Below, piece after piece: positions 1-5,422 of a DNA stretch of 10,757 nucleotides. This stretch comes from CAZQYB01 sp964582985 (GTDB taxonomy: Bacteria > Planctomycetota > Phycisphaerae > Sedimentisphaerales > Anaerobacaceae). The notes under the pieces are model-generated. The model searched no databases. It saw only the letters and a program-made list of their open reading frames with translations, and was not told the DNA's origin. The stretch is from positions 1 to 10,757 of the forward strand of contig CAZOUM010000083.1 of the NCBI GenBank assembly GCA_964582985.1, given 5' to 3'. Position 1 is the stretch's first letter. The number at the start of each line of letters is the position of its first letter. The translations under genes were made by a program, and so were the position numbers.

Positions 1-35
1 TCATCCCGACCGAAGCGCAGCGGAGCGGAGGGATC
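1..35. repeat. Short palindromic repeat, cut by window edge
   Basis: The first bases run TCATCCCGACCGAAGCG and close with GGAGGGATCC, so ATCCC at the left is mirrored by GGGAT at the right around a GC-rich GAAGCG/GGAGCG core. This resembles the dispersed elements with a TCATCCCGAGCGAAGCGAGGGATC-like consensus seen between genes in many environmental bacterial genomes. That resemblance is from memory, not a search. The left end may extend beyond the window. Confidence 0.45.
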
Positions 36-93
36 CGGCCCCACCTCTGATTGACCTCCAGCCCACTTTATGCTCTTTTACTCTTCTTCCTTC

Positions 94-122
94 TTGACTT
101 TTCCGCCCAATTAAGGTAGAGT
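94..122 (+). promoter_or_regulatory. Putative sigma-70 promoter for the lipoprotein gene
   Basis: TTGACT (94-99) is followed by a 17-base spacer and TAGAGT (117-122). The -35 box matches 5 of 6 consensus bases and the -10 box 4 of 6. Transcription would begin near 129, about 50 bases before the ATG at 179. Confidence 0.4.
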
Positions 123-178
123 TGTTGCACCTCATGGCAGGGATAAGGTCTTGGTTGTCTACAAAACGGGAGAATAAT

Positions 179-649
179 ATGAATACCATTCACAAAATAA
201 CAGCGTCCTTCTTTTTCCTCGTTTGTTCCTTTCATCTCGCAGGCTGTGCCGCCAGTGGCAGTGAACCTACCTTAGTGCAACCGCCGGCCAGCGGCTTGTT
301 GCGAGAGCTCTGTGACAAAGGTGATTACCACGCGGCCATGCGCGAACTGCCGAAGGTAATGGCACAATGGGACGAATTCACAAAGCGCACCGGCCGGACC
401 TGCGAAGGCATTGCCGGCTTTCTCTACGTTAGAACAATGCCTAAGATTGCCGAAAAGGGAGACCTCCACTGGGGAAAGATTCTCGATGACCCGGATATCC
501 CCTACGTATACAAGACGGAGATGATTTTTGGGATTCTTGAAGCCAGGCTTGGAAAAGGTGCCGTCTACCTTGCCAACAAGCAGAATTTTATTGTTCCAAG
601 ATTTAGACCAATTGACTTGGACAAAGAGAAGATTACGCTTCCACAGTGA
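179..649 (+). CDS. Small predicted lipoprotein, function unknown
   Basis: I do not recognise this family. The 156-residue product starts with a signal peptide: a short basic N-terminus (MNTIHK), a hydrophobic stretch at about 9-21 and a lipobox LAGC, so the lipidated cysteine would be C23. The mature part is soluble, mixed alpha, with two further Cys (about 42 and 71) and no known catalytic motif. The ATG at 179 is chosen because GGGAG (168-172) lies 6 bases upstream and the signal peptide begins there; an in-frame extension to 122 would put 19 extra residues before it. The next gene begins 30 bases after the stop on the same strand, so the two are probably cotranscribed. Location in the envelope is well supported; a role is not. 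Confidence 0.75.
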   Translation: MNTIHKITASFFFLVCSFHLAGCAASGSEPTLVQPPASGLLRELCDKGDYHAAMRELPKVMAQWDEFTKRTGRTCEGIAGFLYVRTMPKIAEKGDLHWGKILDDPDIPYVYKTEMIFGILEARLGKGAVYLANKQNFIVPRFRPIDLDKEKITLPQ

Positions 650-679
650 TACTCATCGTTTACGTGGGCAGGGCCAGCA

Positions 680-1231
680 ATGAAACGAAAAACCAAAATC
701 ATTATCGTAATCGGCTTAAGTGCGGTAGTCCTTCTCCTGCTTCTGATGGCCTTTAGCTGGGAGGAGTACGACTGGTACCGCTGCCCAGCATGCCGCTCGG
801 TCCTTTTCACCCACAAATGGACCCTTGGCTACCGTAAAGGCCCTCGCCTAACACTTTGGTCCCACAAACGAATTCGTCATACCCACGTCTATAGAGACTT
901 CTTCTCCGCCGACCATAAGCACGAGTGGGTCTCTGCCACTGGCAATGTTCGCCGCGGCATCCCAACTGCCCCATTAAGGCCTGTTTGCTACGACGGCGCA
1001 CGCATGGTCGTAGCCGCCCAGATGAATAAGTTCACCGACATGTATGAAGGCCCTCCACCATTCCGCGATTTTGTTAAAAACCAAATCGATCAAGGCGAAC
1101 TCACTGAAGACCAGGTTCGCCAGCTTGTCCAACTACCACGTGAGGCTTTTGAAGACCAAGATCTCCCCGCTGCCGATTCCGAACTTGCCATCAAAGCCCG
1201 CAGAATTTTCGATGAGTTTAATAAGATGTAA
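680..1231 (+). CDS. Membrane-anchored CPAC-motif small protein, function unknown
   Basis: I do not recognise this family. The 183-residue product has a basic start (MKRKTK) and one hydrophobic segment at about residues 7-24 with no lipobox, so it is probably a type II-anchored protein. Directly after the membrane lies CPAC (C35, C38), followed by several histidines (H62, H67, H69, H79, H81) that could complete a metal site; this is inference. The C-terminal third is charged and helical, with no recognisable motif. The ATG at 680 has only a weak GGGC-type ribosome site upstream, but it begins exactly before the membrane segment. It follows the lipoprotein gene by 30 bases and probably shares its transcript. 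No stop or frameshift interrupts it. Confidence 0.7.
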   Translation: MKRKTKIIIVIGLSAVVLLLLLMAFSWEEYDWYRCPACRSVLFTHKWTLGYRKGPRLTLWSHKRIRHTHVYRDFFSADHKHEWVSATGNVRRGIPTAPLRPVCYDGARMVVAAQMNKFTDMYEGPPPFRDFVKNQIDQGELTEDQVRQLVQLPREAFEDQDLPAADSELAIKARRIFDEFNKM

Positions 1232-1284
1232 CGCCAGCGTAGCACGAGCTTCAACCCAACTTGCTGGAAAGGAGAAGAGCTGAT

Positions 1285-1350
1285 ATGGCTAAGAAATATT
1301 TCCGCGAGCCCTCGACATTTACCCGGCTAACGGGTTTGGGCAGAGATTGA
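1285..1350 (+). CDS. Possible 21-residue small ORF
   Basis: A 21-codon reading frame (begins MAKKYFREP, ends GLGRD) starts 7-8 bases after a strong AAAGGAG ribosome site (about 1268-1274). Inside it is a small hairpin, ACCCG-GCTAA-CGGGT (1320-1334). Its stop codon overlaps the putative -35 box of the haem operon. The ribosome site is the only support; it could equally be a chance ORF or a leader peptide. The rest of the 1232-1386 gap shows nothing else beyond the promoter below. Confidence 0.25.
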   Translation: MAKKYFREPSTFTRLTGLGRD

Positions 1351-1375
1351 CTGAACGTAGGTAATAAGCTACAGT
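1347..1375 (+). promoter_or_regulatory. Putative promoter of the ahbD-ahbAB unit
   Basis: TTGACT (1347-1352), a 17-base spacer and TACAGT (1370-1375) match the same pattern as the promoter at 94-122. Transcription would start at about 1382, within about 5 bases of the ahbD ATG at 1387. The mRNA would then be nearly leaderless, consistent with the lack of a ribosome site before 1387. Confidence 0.35.
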
Positions 1376-1386
1376 TAGTTTTGATT

Positions 1387-2463
1387 ATGAAAAATGAGCA
1401 GCACAAGCCGAGGCTTATAGCTTTTGAGATTACTCGTCGATGTCGGTATGCCTGCAGGCACTGCCGCGCCAACGCCTGCCCTGAGGCCGGCGACCAGGAG
1501 CTTAGCACCGCGCAGTGCAAAAAGATACTTTCGGCCGTGGCGCATTTCGTTTCCGTGGCGGCGGAAACGACAAGCCTGCCCCTGCGAAAGCAGGGGTGCA
1601 CGCTAATTCTGACCGGCGGCGAGCCGATGGAGCGCGGTGACATTTACGGGCTTATCGCTTACGGCCGGGACCTGGGATTGAGGATGGTGATGGCTACCTG
1701 CGGCTATTTGATTGACGATGATTCCATTGTCAAGCTGAAGGAGGCAGGCATATTGGCTCTGTCTTTTTCTCTGGACGGCTCGTCTGCGGAAACGCATGAT
1801 AAGTTCAGAGGTGCCAAAGGCGCGTTTGACGCGGTGGTTAATGCCGCCGAGGTCGCAAGGCGGGCGGGCGTCCGTTTTCAGATTAACACGACCATCAGCA
1901 AAATCAATGTTGACGAAGTCATCGGCATAGCTGAGCTGGCCGGGAGACTCGGCGCCTATTGCTTCAATCCGTTCATCCTGGTGCCGACCGGCAGGGGGGC
2001 AGGTATTGAGGATGCAATTCTCGACCCGGTGCAGTACGAGGCCCTGCTCGGCGAGTTGCTGCGCATAAAAATCAAAGGCGAAATTGAACTAAGGGTTACA
2101 TGTGGACCTCAATTTTCGAGGGTTTGTCAGCAGGCGAAGAAGAGACATCTCGTTGAGGAAGTGAGCGGATGTATGGGGGGAAGGGGGTTTGGTTTTATAA
2201 GCTATAAGGGTGACGTGCAGACCTGCGGTTTCCTTGATGTGTCGGCGGGGAATTTGATTGAGAATGATTTTGATTTTGGCAAAATCTGGCTGGAGTCCGA
2301 GTTTCTTGCTGAGATTAGGGACCGGTCCGGCTATACGGGCAATTGCGCAAGCTGTGATTATGTTGGCGTGTGCGGGGGCTGTCGGGCAAGGGCGTTTACA
2401 ATGTGCGGGGATTATCTGGCAGCCGACCCGATCTGCAGCTACAAGGGTGGGAGCAAAAGTTGA
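1387..2463 (+). CDS. ahbD: Radical SAM haem synthase AhbD (Fe-coproporphyrin III to haem b)
   Basis: AhbD removes two propionate carboxyls from Fe-coproporphyrin III to give haem b, the last step of the siroheme-dependent haem pathway, in the cytoplasm. The 358-residue product has the radical SAM cluster CxxxCxxC (C19, C23, C26) within an N-terminus of the AhbD/NirJ2 type (PRLIAFEITRRCRYACRHCRA), GGEP at 77-80 and a C-terminal auxiliary cluster region (C262, C280, C320, C323, C329, C332, C340, C350) with the CGGCRARA motif. The adjoining siroheme decarboxylase gene supports AhbD over other SPASM-type enzymes. Residues about 54-72, between the first helix and the LILTGGEP strand, are encoded by two palindromes and look like an insertion. 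The ATG at 1387 is preferred to the TTG at 1381; neither has a clear ribosome site. The stop overlaps the next start (TTGA). AhbC is not in the window. Confidence 0.85.
   Translation: MKNEQHKPRLIAFEITRRCRYACRHCRANACPEAGDQELSTAQCKKILSAVAHFVSVAAETTSLPLRKQGCTLILTGGEPMERGDIYGLIAYGRDLGLRMVMATCGYLIDDDSIVKLKEAGILALSFSLDGSSAETHDKFRGAKGAFDAVVNAAEVARRAGVRFQINTTISKINVDEVIGIAELAGRLGAYCFNPFILVPTGRGAGIEDAILDPVQYEALLGELLRIKIKGEIELRVTCGPQFSRVCQQAKKRHLVEEVSGCMGGRGFGFISYKGDVQTCGFLDVSAGNLIENDFDFGKIWLESEFLAEIRDRSGYTGNCASCDYVGVCGGCRARAFTMCGDYLAADPICSYKGGSKS
1547..1597. repeat. Two adjacent palindromes inside ahbD
   Basis: The first is a perfect 9-bp inverted repeat, TCGTTTCCG (1547-1555) and CGGAAACGA (1562-1570). 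The second is CCCCTGC-GAAA-GCAGGGG (1579-1596), a 7-bp stem closed by a GAAA tetraloop. The core CCTGCGAAAGCAGG matches a dispersed repeat core I recall from many bacterial genomes. The stretch is in frame, contains no stop and lengthens AhbD just before its GGEP strand. Confidence 0.65.
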
Positions 2464-3605
2464 GTGTGCATTTGACTAAACTGCAAAAACGATTGTGCAA
2501 CGAGTTGCAGGACGGGCTGCCAATCTGCGATAAGCCGTTTGATGATTTGGCGAAATATTTGGGCAGCGATGAAGAGACGGTTTTGCACCAAATCCGACAA
2601 TTGAAACAAGCGGGGATTATTCGGCGAATCGGTGCGTTGTTAGATTACCGGGCGCTTGGTTTAACGAGCACTTTGGTTGCTGCTCATATTCCCCAGGAGA
2701 ATCTCAGAGAGGTTGCAGAGGTGGTTAATTCGCTGCCGGAGGTCTCTCACAATTATCGAAGGGCGCATCATTTTAATCTGTGGTTTACCCTGCAGGGCGA
2801 ATCGGATAAGCAGATTGAGCAAACGCTCGCAAATCTGGCCGAACGCTTCGATATTGATTTTCATAGTTTGCCCGTGAAGCGGGTTTTTAAGCTTGATGTG
2901 CGCTTCGATGCGGAGAGTGAGGGACAATTGTCTGGCGACGTTGAAGAGGCAACGACCGAAGAAGTAAAAAAGAAAAAGGTGGAGCCCCACGGGCATAGCC
3001 CGTGGCACCTCCATCTTCGGCGGAACCCGCCGAAGCATCCGCCTACGCTAAAGCTTCGGCGGATACCTTTTTCGCATTCATCCACGGGTAAAACCCATGG
3101 CTTTCTGCGAAGGCGGGTAAAAGCCAAAGTCGAACTGAACGAGAGTGAAAAGAAAATATTGGCGCAGCTGCAGCCGGATTTGGAATTAACGAGCAGGCCT
3201 TTTGAGTTGTTGTGCGGCGAAGATTTGGGTGAAAAAGAGGTCTTGGAAATTATCAAGGGGCTAATTGATAAAGGTGCTATTCGGCGGATAGCGGCGGTGG
3301 TTGACCATCGAAAGCTCGGATTTGTTGATAATGTTCTTTTCTGTAGTGAGGTGCCGGAGAGCACGGTCGTTCAGGCCGGCCAGAGATTGGCGCGGTTCGG
3401 GATAGTGAGTCACTGCTATGAGAGGGATACTTTTGAGGGGTGGCCTTATAATCTTTTTGCAATGATGCACGCGCGGAGTATGGGAGAGATTCAGCACGTG
3501 ATAAACAAATTTGTCGAGGCCGAGGGGATTGATTCGTTTGAGTTATTGCCGACGGCGGCGGAGCTTAAAAAGAGGCCGGTGAAATATCATTTTGGTGCGC
3601 AGTGA
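2460..3605 (+). CDS. ahbAB: Fused siroheme decarboxylase, AhbA-like plus AhbB-like
   Basis: AhbA and AhbB are Lrp/AsnC-like proteins that together decarboxylate siroheme at C12 and C18 to 12,18-didecarboxysiroheme. Here both lie in one 381-residue chain. Residues 5-150 are AhbA-like: helix-turn-helix ending in IIRRIGALLDYRALG (53-67), then VSHNYRR (95-101) and FNLWFTL (105-111). Residues 226-377 are AhbB-like: AIRRIAAVVDHRKLG (273-287), VSHCYER (316-322), FEGWPYNLFAM (325-335) and ELLPTAAELKKRPVKYHF (361-378). Between them, residues about 151-173 are charged and 174-220 are a His/Pro/Arg-rich linker encoded by palindromic repeat DNA. I place the start at TTG 2460, which overlaps the ahbD stop and has GGGAG (2449-2453) 6 bases upstream; GTG 2466 is possible. 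The two halves are normally separate proteins that form a heterodimer. No frameshift is seen. Confidence 0.85.
   Translation: MSVHLTKLQKRLCNELQDGLPICDKPFDDLAKYLGSDEETVLHQIRQLKQAGIIRRIGALLDYRALGLTSTLVAAHIPQENLREVAEVVNSLPEVSHNYRRAHHFNLWFTLQGESDKQIEQTLANLAERFDIDFHSLPVKRVFKLDVRFDAESEGQLSGDVEEATTEEVKKKKVEPHGHSPWHLHLRRNPPKHPPTLKLRRIPFSHSSTGKTHGFLRRRVKAKVELNESEKKILAQLQPDLELTSRPFELLCGEDLGEKEVLEIIKGLIDKGAIRRIAAVVDHRKLGFVDNVLFCSEVPESTVVQAGQRLARFGIVSHCYERDTFEGWPYNLFAMMHARSMGEIQHVINKFVEAEGIDSFELLPTAAELKKRPVKYHFGAQ
2979..3119. repeat. Composite palindromic repeat encoding the AhbA-AhbB linker
   Basis: A run of hairpins: CCACGGGC-ATA-GCCCGTGG (2987-3005), then CTTCGGCGG-AAC-CCGCCGAAG (3015-3035), then ATCCGCC (3037-3043) facing GGCGGAT (3058-3064). 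The second hairpin's right arm can also pair as CCGCCGAAGC (3027-3036) with GCTTCGGCGG (3053-3062). A degenerate second copy of the first hairpin follows at 3082-3100 (one mismatch in the stem). Bases 2979-3033 match 10703-10757 with a single difference. The block is in frame, has no stop and encodes residues 174-220 of the fused decarboxylase. Confidence 0.85.
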
Positions 3606-3705
3606 CGAGGGACGACACCGCACCAAATTGCGCCAAGAGCCTACTTCGTGCGGGACAAGGGGTGAGAGGGAGAAAAAAATGGTGGATTTTTTGGAGTTTT
3701 GGTTG

Positions 3706-3765
3706 ACCCCGTTAGAAATTCTCGCTGCTTACGACATTTTTTCCAAAAAGAATTTCTAACGGGGT
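3706..3765. repeat. 16-bp perfect inverted repeat, MITE-like
   Basis: ACCCCGTTAGAAATTC (3706-3721) is the exact reverse complement of GAATTTCTAACGGGGT (3750-3765), separated by 28 bases. With two mismatches the arms extend four bases further outward. No T-run follows on either strand, so it is not an intrinsic terminator. The size and symmetry fit a small non-autonomous mobile or dispersed repeat. Confidence 0.75.
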
Positions 3766-3975
3766 TGACAAGCGGCATAGGACTTAGTAAATTACCGAGC
3801 GTCGATTGTAATGGACTATCAGTTCCGGCGGACAGGGCTGATTTGATGAATCACGCAGAGATGCTCACACCCGTGTCCATTTCAATTCGGGTTCCGTGTA
3901 GTAAGGAATAACGAGCCTGCTTTGAGCCCGCAGTTGAATGGTAGCAAATGGAAATTTTGTGGGAAATTGATGGTT

Positions 3976-4004
3976 TTGGTCACGGCCAGGGAGGCGGGTA
4001 TTAT
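3976..4004 (+). promoter_or_regulatory. Weak putative promoter for the CBS gene
   Basis: TTGGTC (3976-3981), a 17-base spacer and TATTAT (3999-4004). The -10 box matches 5 of 6 consensus bases, the -35 box only 3 of 6. It would give a leader of about 63 bases before the ATG at 4074. Confidence 0.3.
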
Positions 4005-4073
4005 CATGTCTTTACTTGATTTCGTCGCTTTTCAATGGTAACGCAATTTGGGGTTAGCCGAAGGGAGCTTGAG

Positions 4074-4475
4074 ATGCTAAAAGGCAAGGACATTATGACG
4101 ACAGAGGTGGTGAGTGTACGCAGGGATGCGTCGATAGAAGAAGTGTTAGAGCTTCTGCTGGGAAACAAGATTTCGGGTATCCCCGTGGTAGAGGAGGATA
4201 TGACCTTAGTGGGGATTGTTACGGAGAAAGACCTGTTGGCACTGTTCTATGGACCGGAAGCCCGGAAGAAAAAGACGGTTGAAAATTTTATGACACAACC
4301 GGCGGTGCACTTTGATGAGAATGAGACCCTGGACGACATTTGCAGGTGTCTGCTCGAGGTCACTTTCAGAAGGGTCCCGGTCACAAAAAAAGGCAAAGTC
4401 GTCGGGATTGTCAGCAGGCCGGACGTCCTTAAATGTGTTCTGAGCGGACGGGTCGAAACGCAAATGGGTAGATAG
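4074..4475 (+). CDS. Stand-alone CBS-domain pair protein
   Basis: The 133-residue product is almost entirely one CBS pair (Bateman module): CBS1 at about 7-59 (MTTEVVSVRRDASIEEV, SGIPVVEED, LVGIVTEKDLL) and CBS2 at about 72-124 (MTQPAVHFDENETLDDI, RRVPVTKKGKVVGIVSRPDVL). Such modules bind adenine nucleotides or related ligands and act as cytoplasmic sensors; the ligand and partner here are unknown. No catalytic domain is attached. The ATG at 4074 is chosen because AGGGAG (4062-4067) lies 6 bases upstream; the in-frame ATG at 4035 lacks a site and adds residues outside the CBS fold. The gene stands between the haem unit and the convergent infC, with its own putative promoter, so a functional link to either is not shown. 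Confidence 0.8.
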   Translation: MLKGKDIMTTEVVSVRRDASIEEVLELLLGNKISGIPVVEEDMTLVGIVTEKDLLALFYGPEARKKKTVENFMTQPAVHFDENETLDDICRCLLEVTFRRVPVTKKGKVVGIVSRPDVLKCVLSGRVETQMGR

Positions 4476-4656
4476 GGCCAAACGCGGCACTTTGGGCGTG
4501 TGCGGCGGACGGCACACTTTGGATTGACCTGCGGCCACAGGCGCACTCAGGCAATAAAAAGTCTATCAGGCCGTCAAACCAAAGTCGAGAAACTCATCGG
4601 ATGCTGAATATTTTTCATAGGTTATCAGAGCTCTAAGAATACGTTCCTTGGGGTGA

Positions 4657-4710
4657 TTGCCGATGGCGGAGGAGTTCAAAAAGAAGGCGGTTAAGTATCA
4701 TTTCGAATAG
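4657..4710 (+). pseudogene. Remnant of an ahbB 3' end
   Basis: This stretch reads LPMAEEFKKKAVKYHFE and stop, closely matching the last residues of the fused decarboxylase (LPTAAELKKRPVKYHF). I count 39 of 48 identical bases against 3546-3593 and 11 of 16 identical residues. An in-frame TGA (4654-4656) precedes it, and the bases before that resemble the parent only weakly, with an apparent indel (AATACGTTC against GATTCGTTT). It is therefore a broken fragment of a second, diverged ahbB-type gene, not a translated gene. Confidence 0.7.
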
Positions 4711-4768
4711 GTGGACGGCGGATAACCAACCAGGCGGCAAGCCGGAAGAAAGTTGACAAGCAGGAACG

Positions 4769-4795
4769 AAAAAGCCCTCTCAGTCCCGAGAGGGC
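4769..4795 (-). terminator. Intrinsic terminator of the thrS-infC operon
   Basis: Read on the minus strand: GCCCTCTC, loop GGGACT, GAGAGGGC, then TTTTT. The 8-bp GC-rich stem occupies 4774-4781 and 4788-4795 and the T-run 4769-4773. It lies about 44 bases after the infC stop, which marks the end of the operon. Confidence 0.85.
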
Positions 4796-4838
4796 GCTTT
4801 CGGTTGGTTTATTGATTGCTTCTTATTGGGTTTTGCGA

Positions 4839-5354
4839 TTATTTTGGCACCAGCAGTAGTTTCATGCGTCGCCCGGCCATCACAGCAGCCTGCTCGACCT
4901 TACACAGCTCCTGTAATGATTCGGTAATCCGGTCGAGCATTGCATAGCCCAACTCTGTGTGTAACATCTGTCGGCCGCGGAAAAAAACGGTGAACTGGAC
5001 CCTGTGGCCTTTCTGCAAAAATTCACGCGCGTGGTCGACCTTTATATCGAGGTCGTGCTGCTCGGTTTCCGGACGAAGCCTTATTTCTTTAAGCGTCCCG
5101 GCGTGAAACTGATGCTTCTTATGAGCATCCCGGAGCTTGCGTTTCTGGCGATATAGCCACTTACCATAGTCCATTATCCGGCAAACCGGCGGATTGCTCA
5201 TCGGGGCAACTTCCACAAGGTCTAAGCCGGCCTCGAGGGCTCTGTTGGCGGCCTCGTCAATGTTTACTATTCCGACCTGATTGTTTGATTCGTCGATTAG
5301 CCGAACTGTGTCGGCCCTGATTTTCTCATTTACCCTTAAGCTTCGCTTAGCGAT
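4839..5354 (-). CDS. infC: Translation initiation factor IF-3 with AUC start codon
   Basis: IF-3 binds the 30S subunit, keeps it apart from 50S and proofreads the start codon and initiator tRNA. The 171-residue product has the IF3-N domain (about 6-78, VNEKIRADTVRLIDESNNQVG, then the signature NPPVCRIMDYGKWLYRQ at 54-70) and the IF3-C domain (about 82-170, KEIRLRPETEQHDLDIKVDHA). Full IF-3 homology begins just after an in-frame TGA, and the only plausible start between that stop and VNEK is ATC at 5354-5352, giving MAKRSLRVNEK. AGGTGA (5366-5361) sits 6 bases before it. The next standard start, GTG at 5216, would remove most of the N-domain. E. coli infC uses AUU and is autoregulated by IF-3's discrimination against such codons; the same is inferred here. 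It follows thrS by 68 bases and ends at the terminator. Confidence 0.93.
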   Translation of the reverse strand: MAKRSLRVNEKIRADTVRLIDESNNQVGIVNIDEAANRALEAGLDLVEVAPMSNPPVCRIMDYGKWLYRQKRKLRDAHKKHQFHAGTLKEIRLRPETEQHDLDIKVDHAREFLQKGHRVQFTVFFRGRQMLHTELGYAMLDRITESLQELCKVEQAAVMAGRRMKLLLVPK

Positions 5355-5361
5355 TGCGCAT
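5347..5361 (-). other. Four-codon mini-ORF overlapping the infC start
   Basis: ATG CGC AAT CGC TAA (MRNR) begins 7 bases before the infC AUC start, in another frame, and ends 3 bases into the infC coding sequence. GGAAAGG lies about 7 bases before its ATG, so ribosomes could choose it. Whether it is translated is unknown. Confidence 0.3.
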
Positions 5362-5422
5362 CACCTTACCTTTCCAAAGTGCACAAGTGCATATGAGCAC
5401 CCATGCAATACATAATATGATT

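Larger units (their letters stand above)
3606..4073. other. Intergenic region, ahbAB to CBS gene
   Basis: I see no convincing gene in these 468 bases. They hold the large inverted repeat described separately, a putative promoter near 3976-4004 and otherwise unremarkable sequence. A 26-codon reading frame (3679-3759) has a GAGGGAG site before it but runs straight through the inverted repeat, so it is probably accidental. Confidence 0.5.
4476..4838. other. Intergenic region between CBS gene and infC
   Basis: This 363-base convergent gap holds an ahbB 3'-end remnant (4657-4710) and the infC terminator (4769-4795), each listed separately. Near its left end CGGCACTTTGG and CGGCACACTTTGG form a short imperfect direct repeat (about 4486-4522). 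No intact gene was seen. Confidence 0.5.

Noticed and set aside
1381..1386. TTG start for ahbD
   Set aside because: Neither start has a ribosome site, ATG 1387 is the stronger codon, and only two residues differ.
2370..2459. Upstream ATG extension of the fused decarboxylase overlapping ahbD by about 90 bases
   Set aside because: The extra 30 residues are not homologous to AhbA and lie within the conserved C-terminus of ahbD; TTG at 2460 has a well-spaced ribosome site and overlaps the stop.
2979..3119. CRISPR array or tRNA-like RNA gene as explanation of the hairpins
   Set aside because: There are no regular repeats with unique spacers and no cloverleaf with conserved tRNA positions; the hairpins fit a composite palindromic repeat.
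2661..3364. Long minus-strand reading frames opposite ahbAB
   Set aside because: They are shadows of a well-supported gene; the proteins have no recognisable motifs and no ribosome sites.
3679..3759. 26-codon ORF with a GAGGGAG ribosome site
   Set aside because: It runs across both arms of the 16-bp inverted repeat and is best explained by chance reading of that element.
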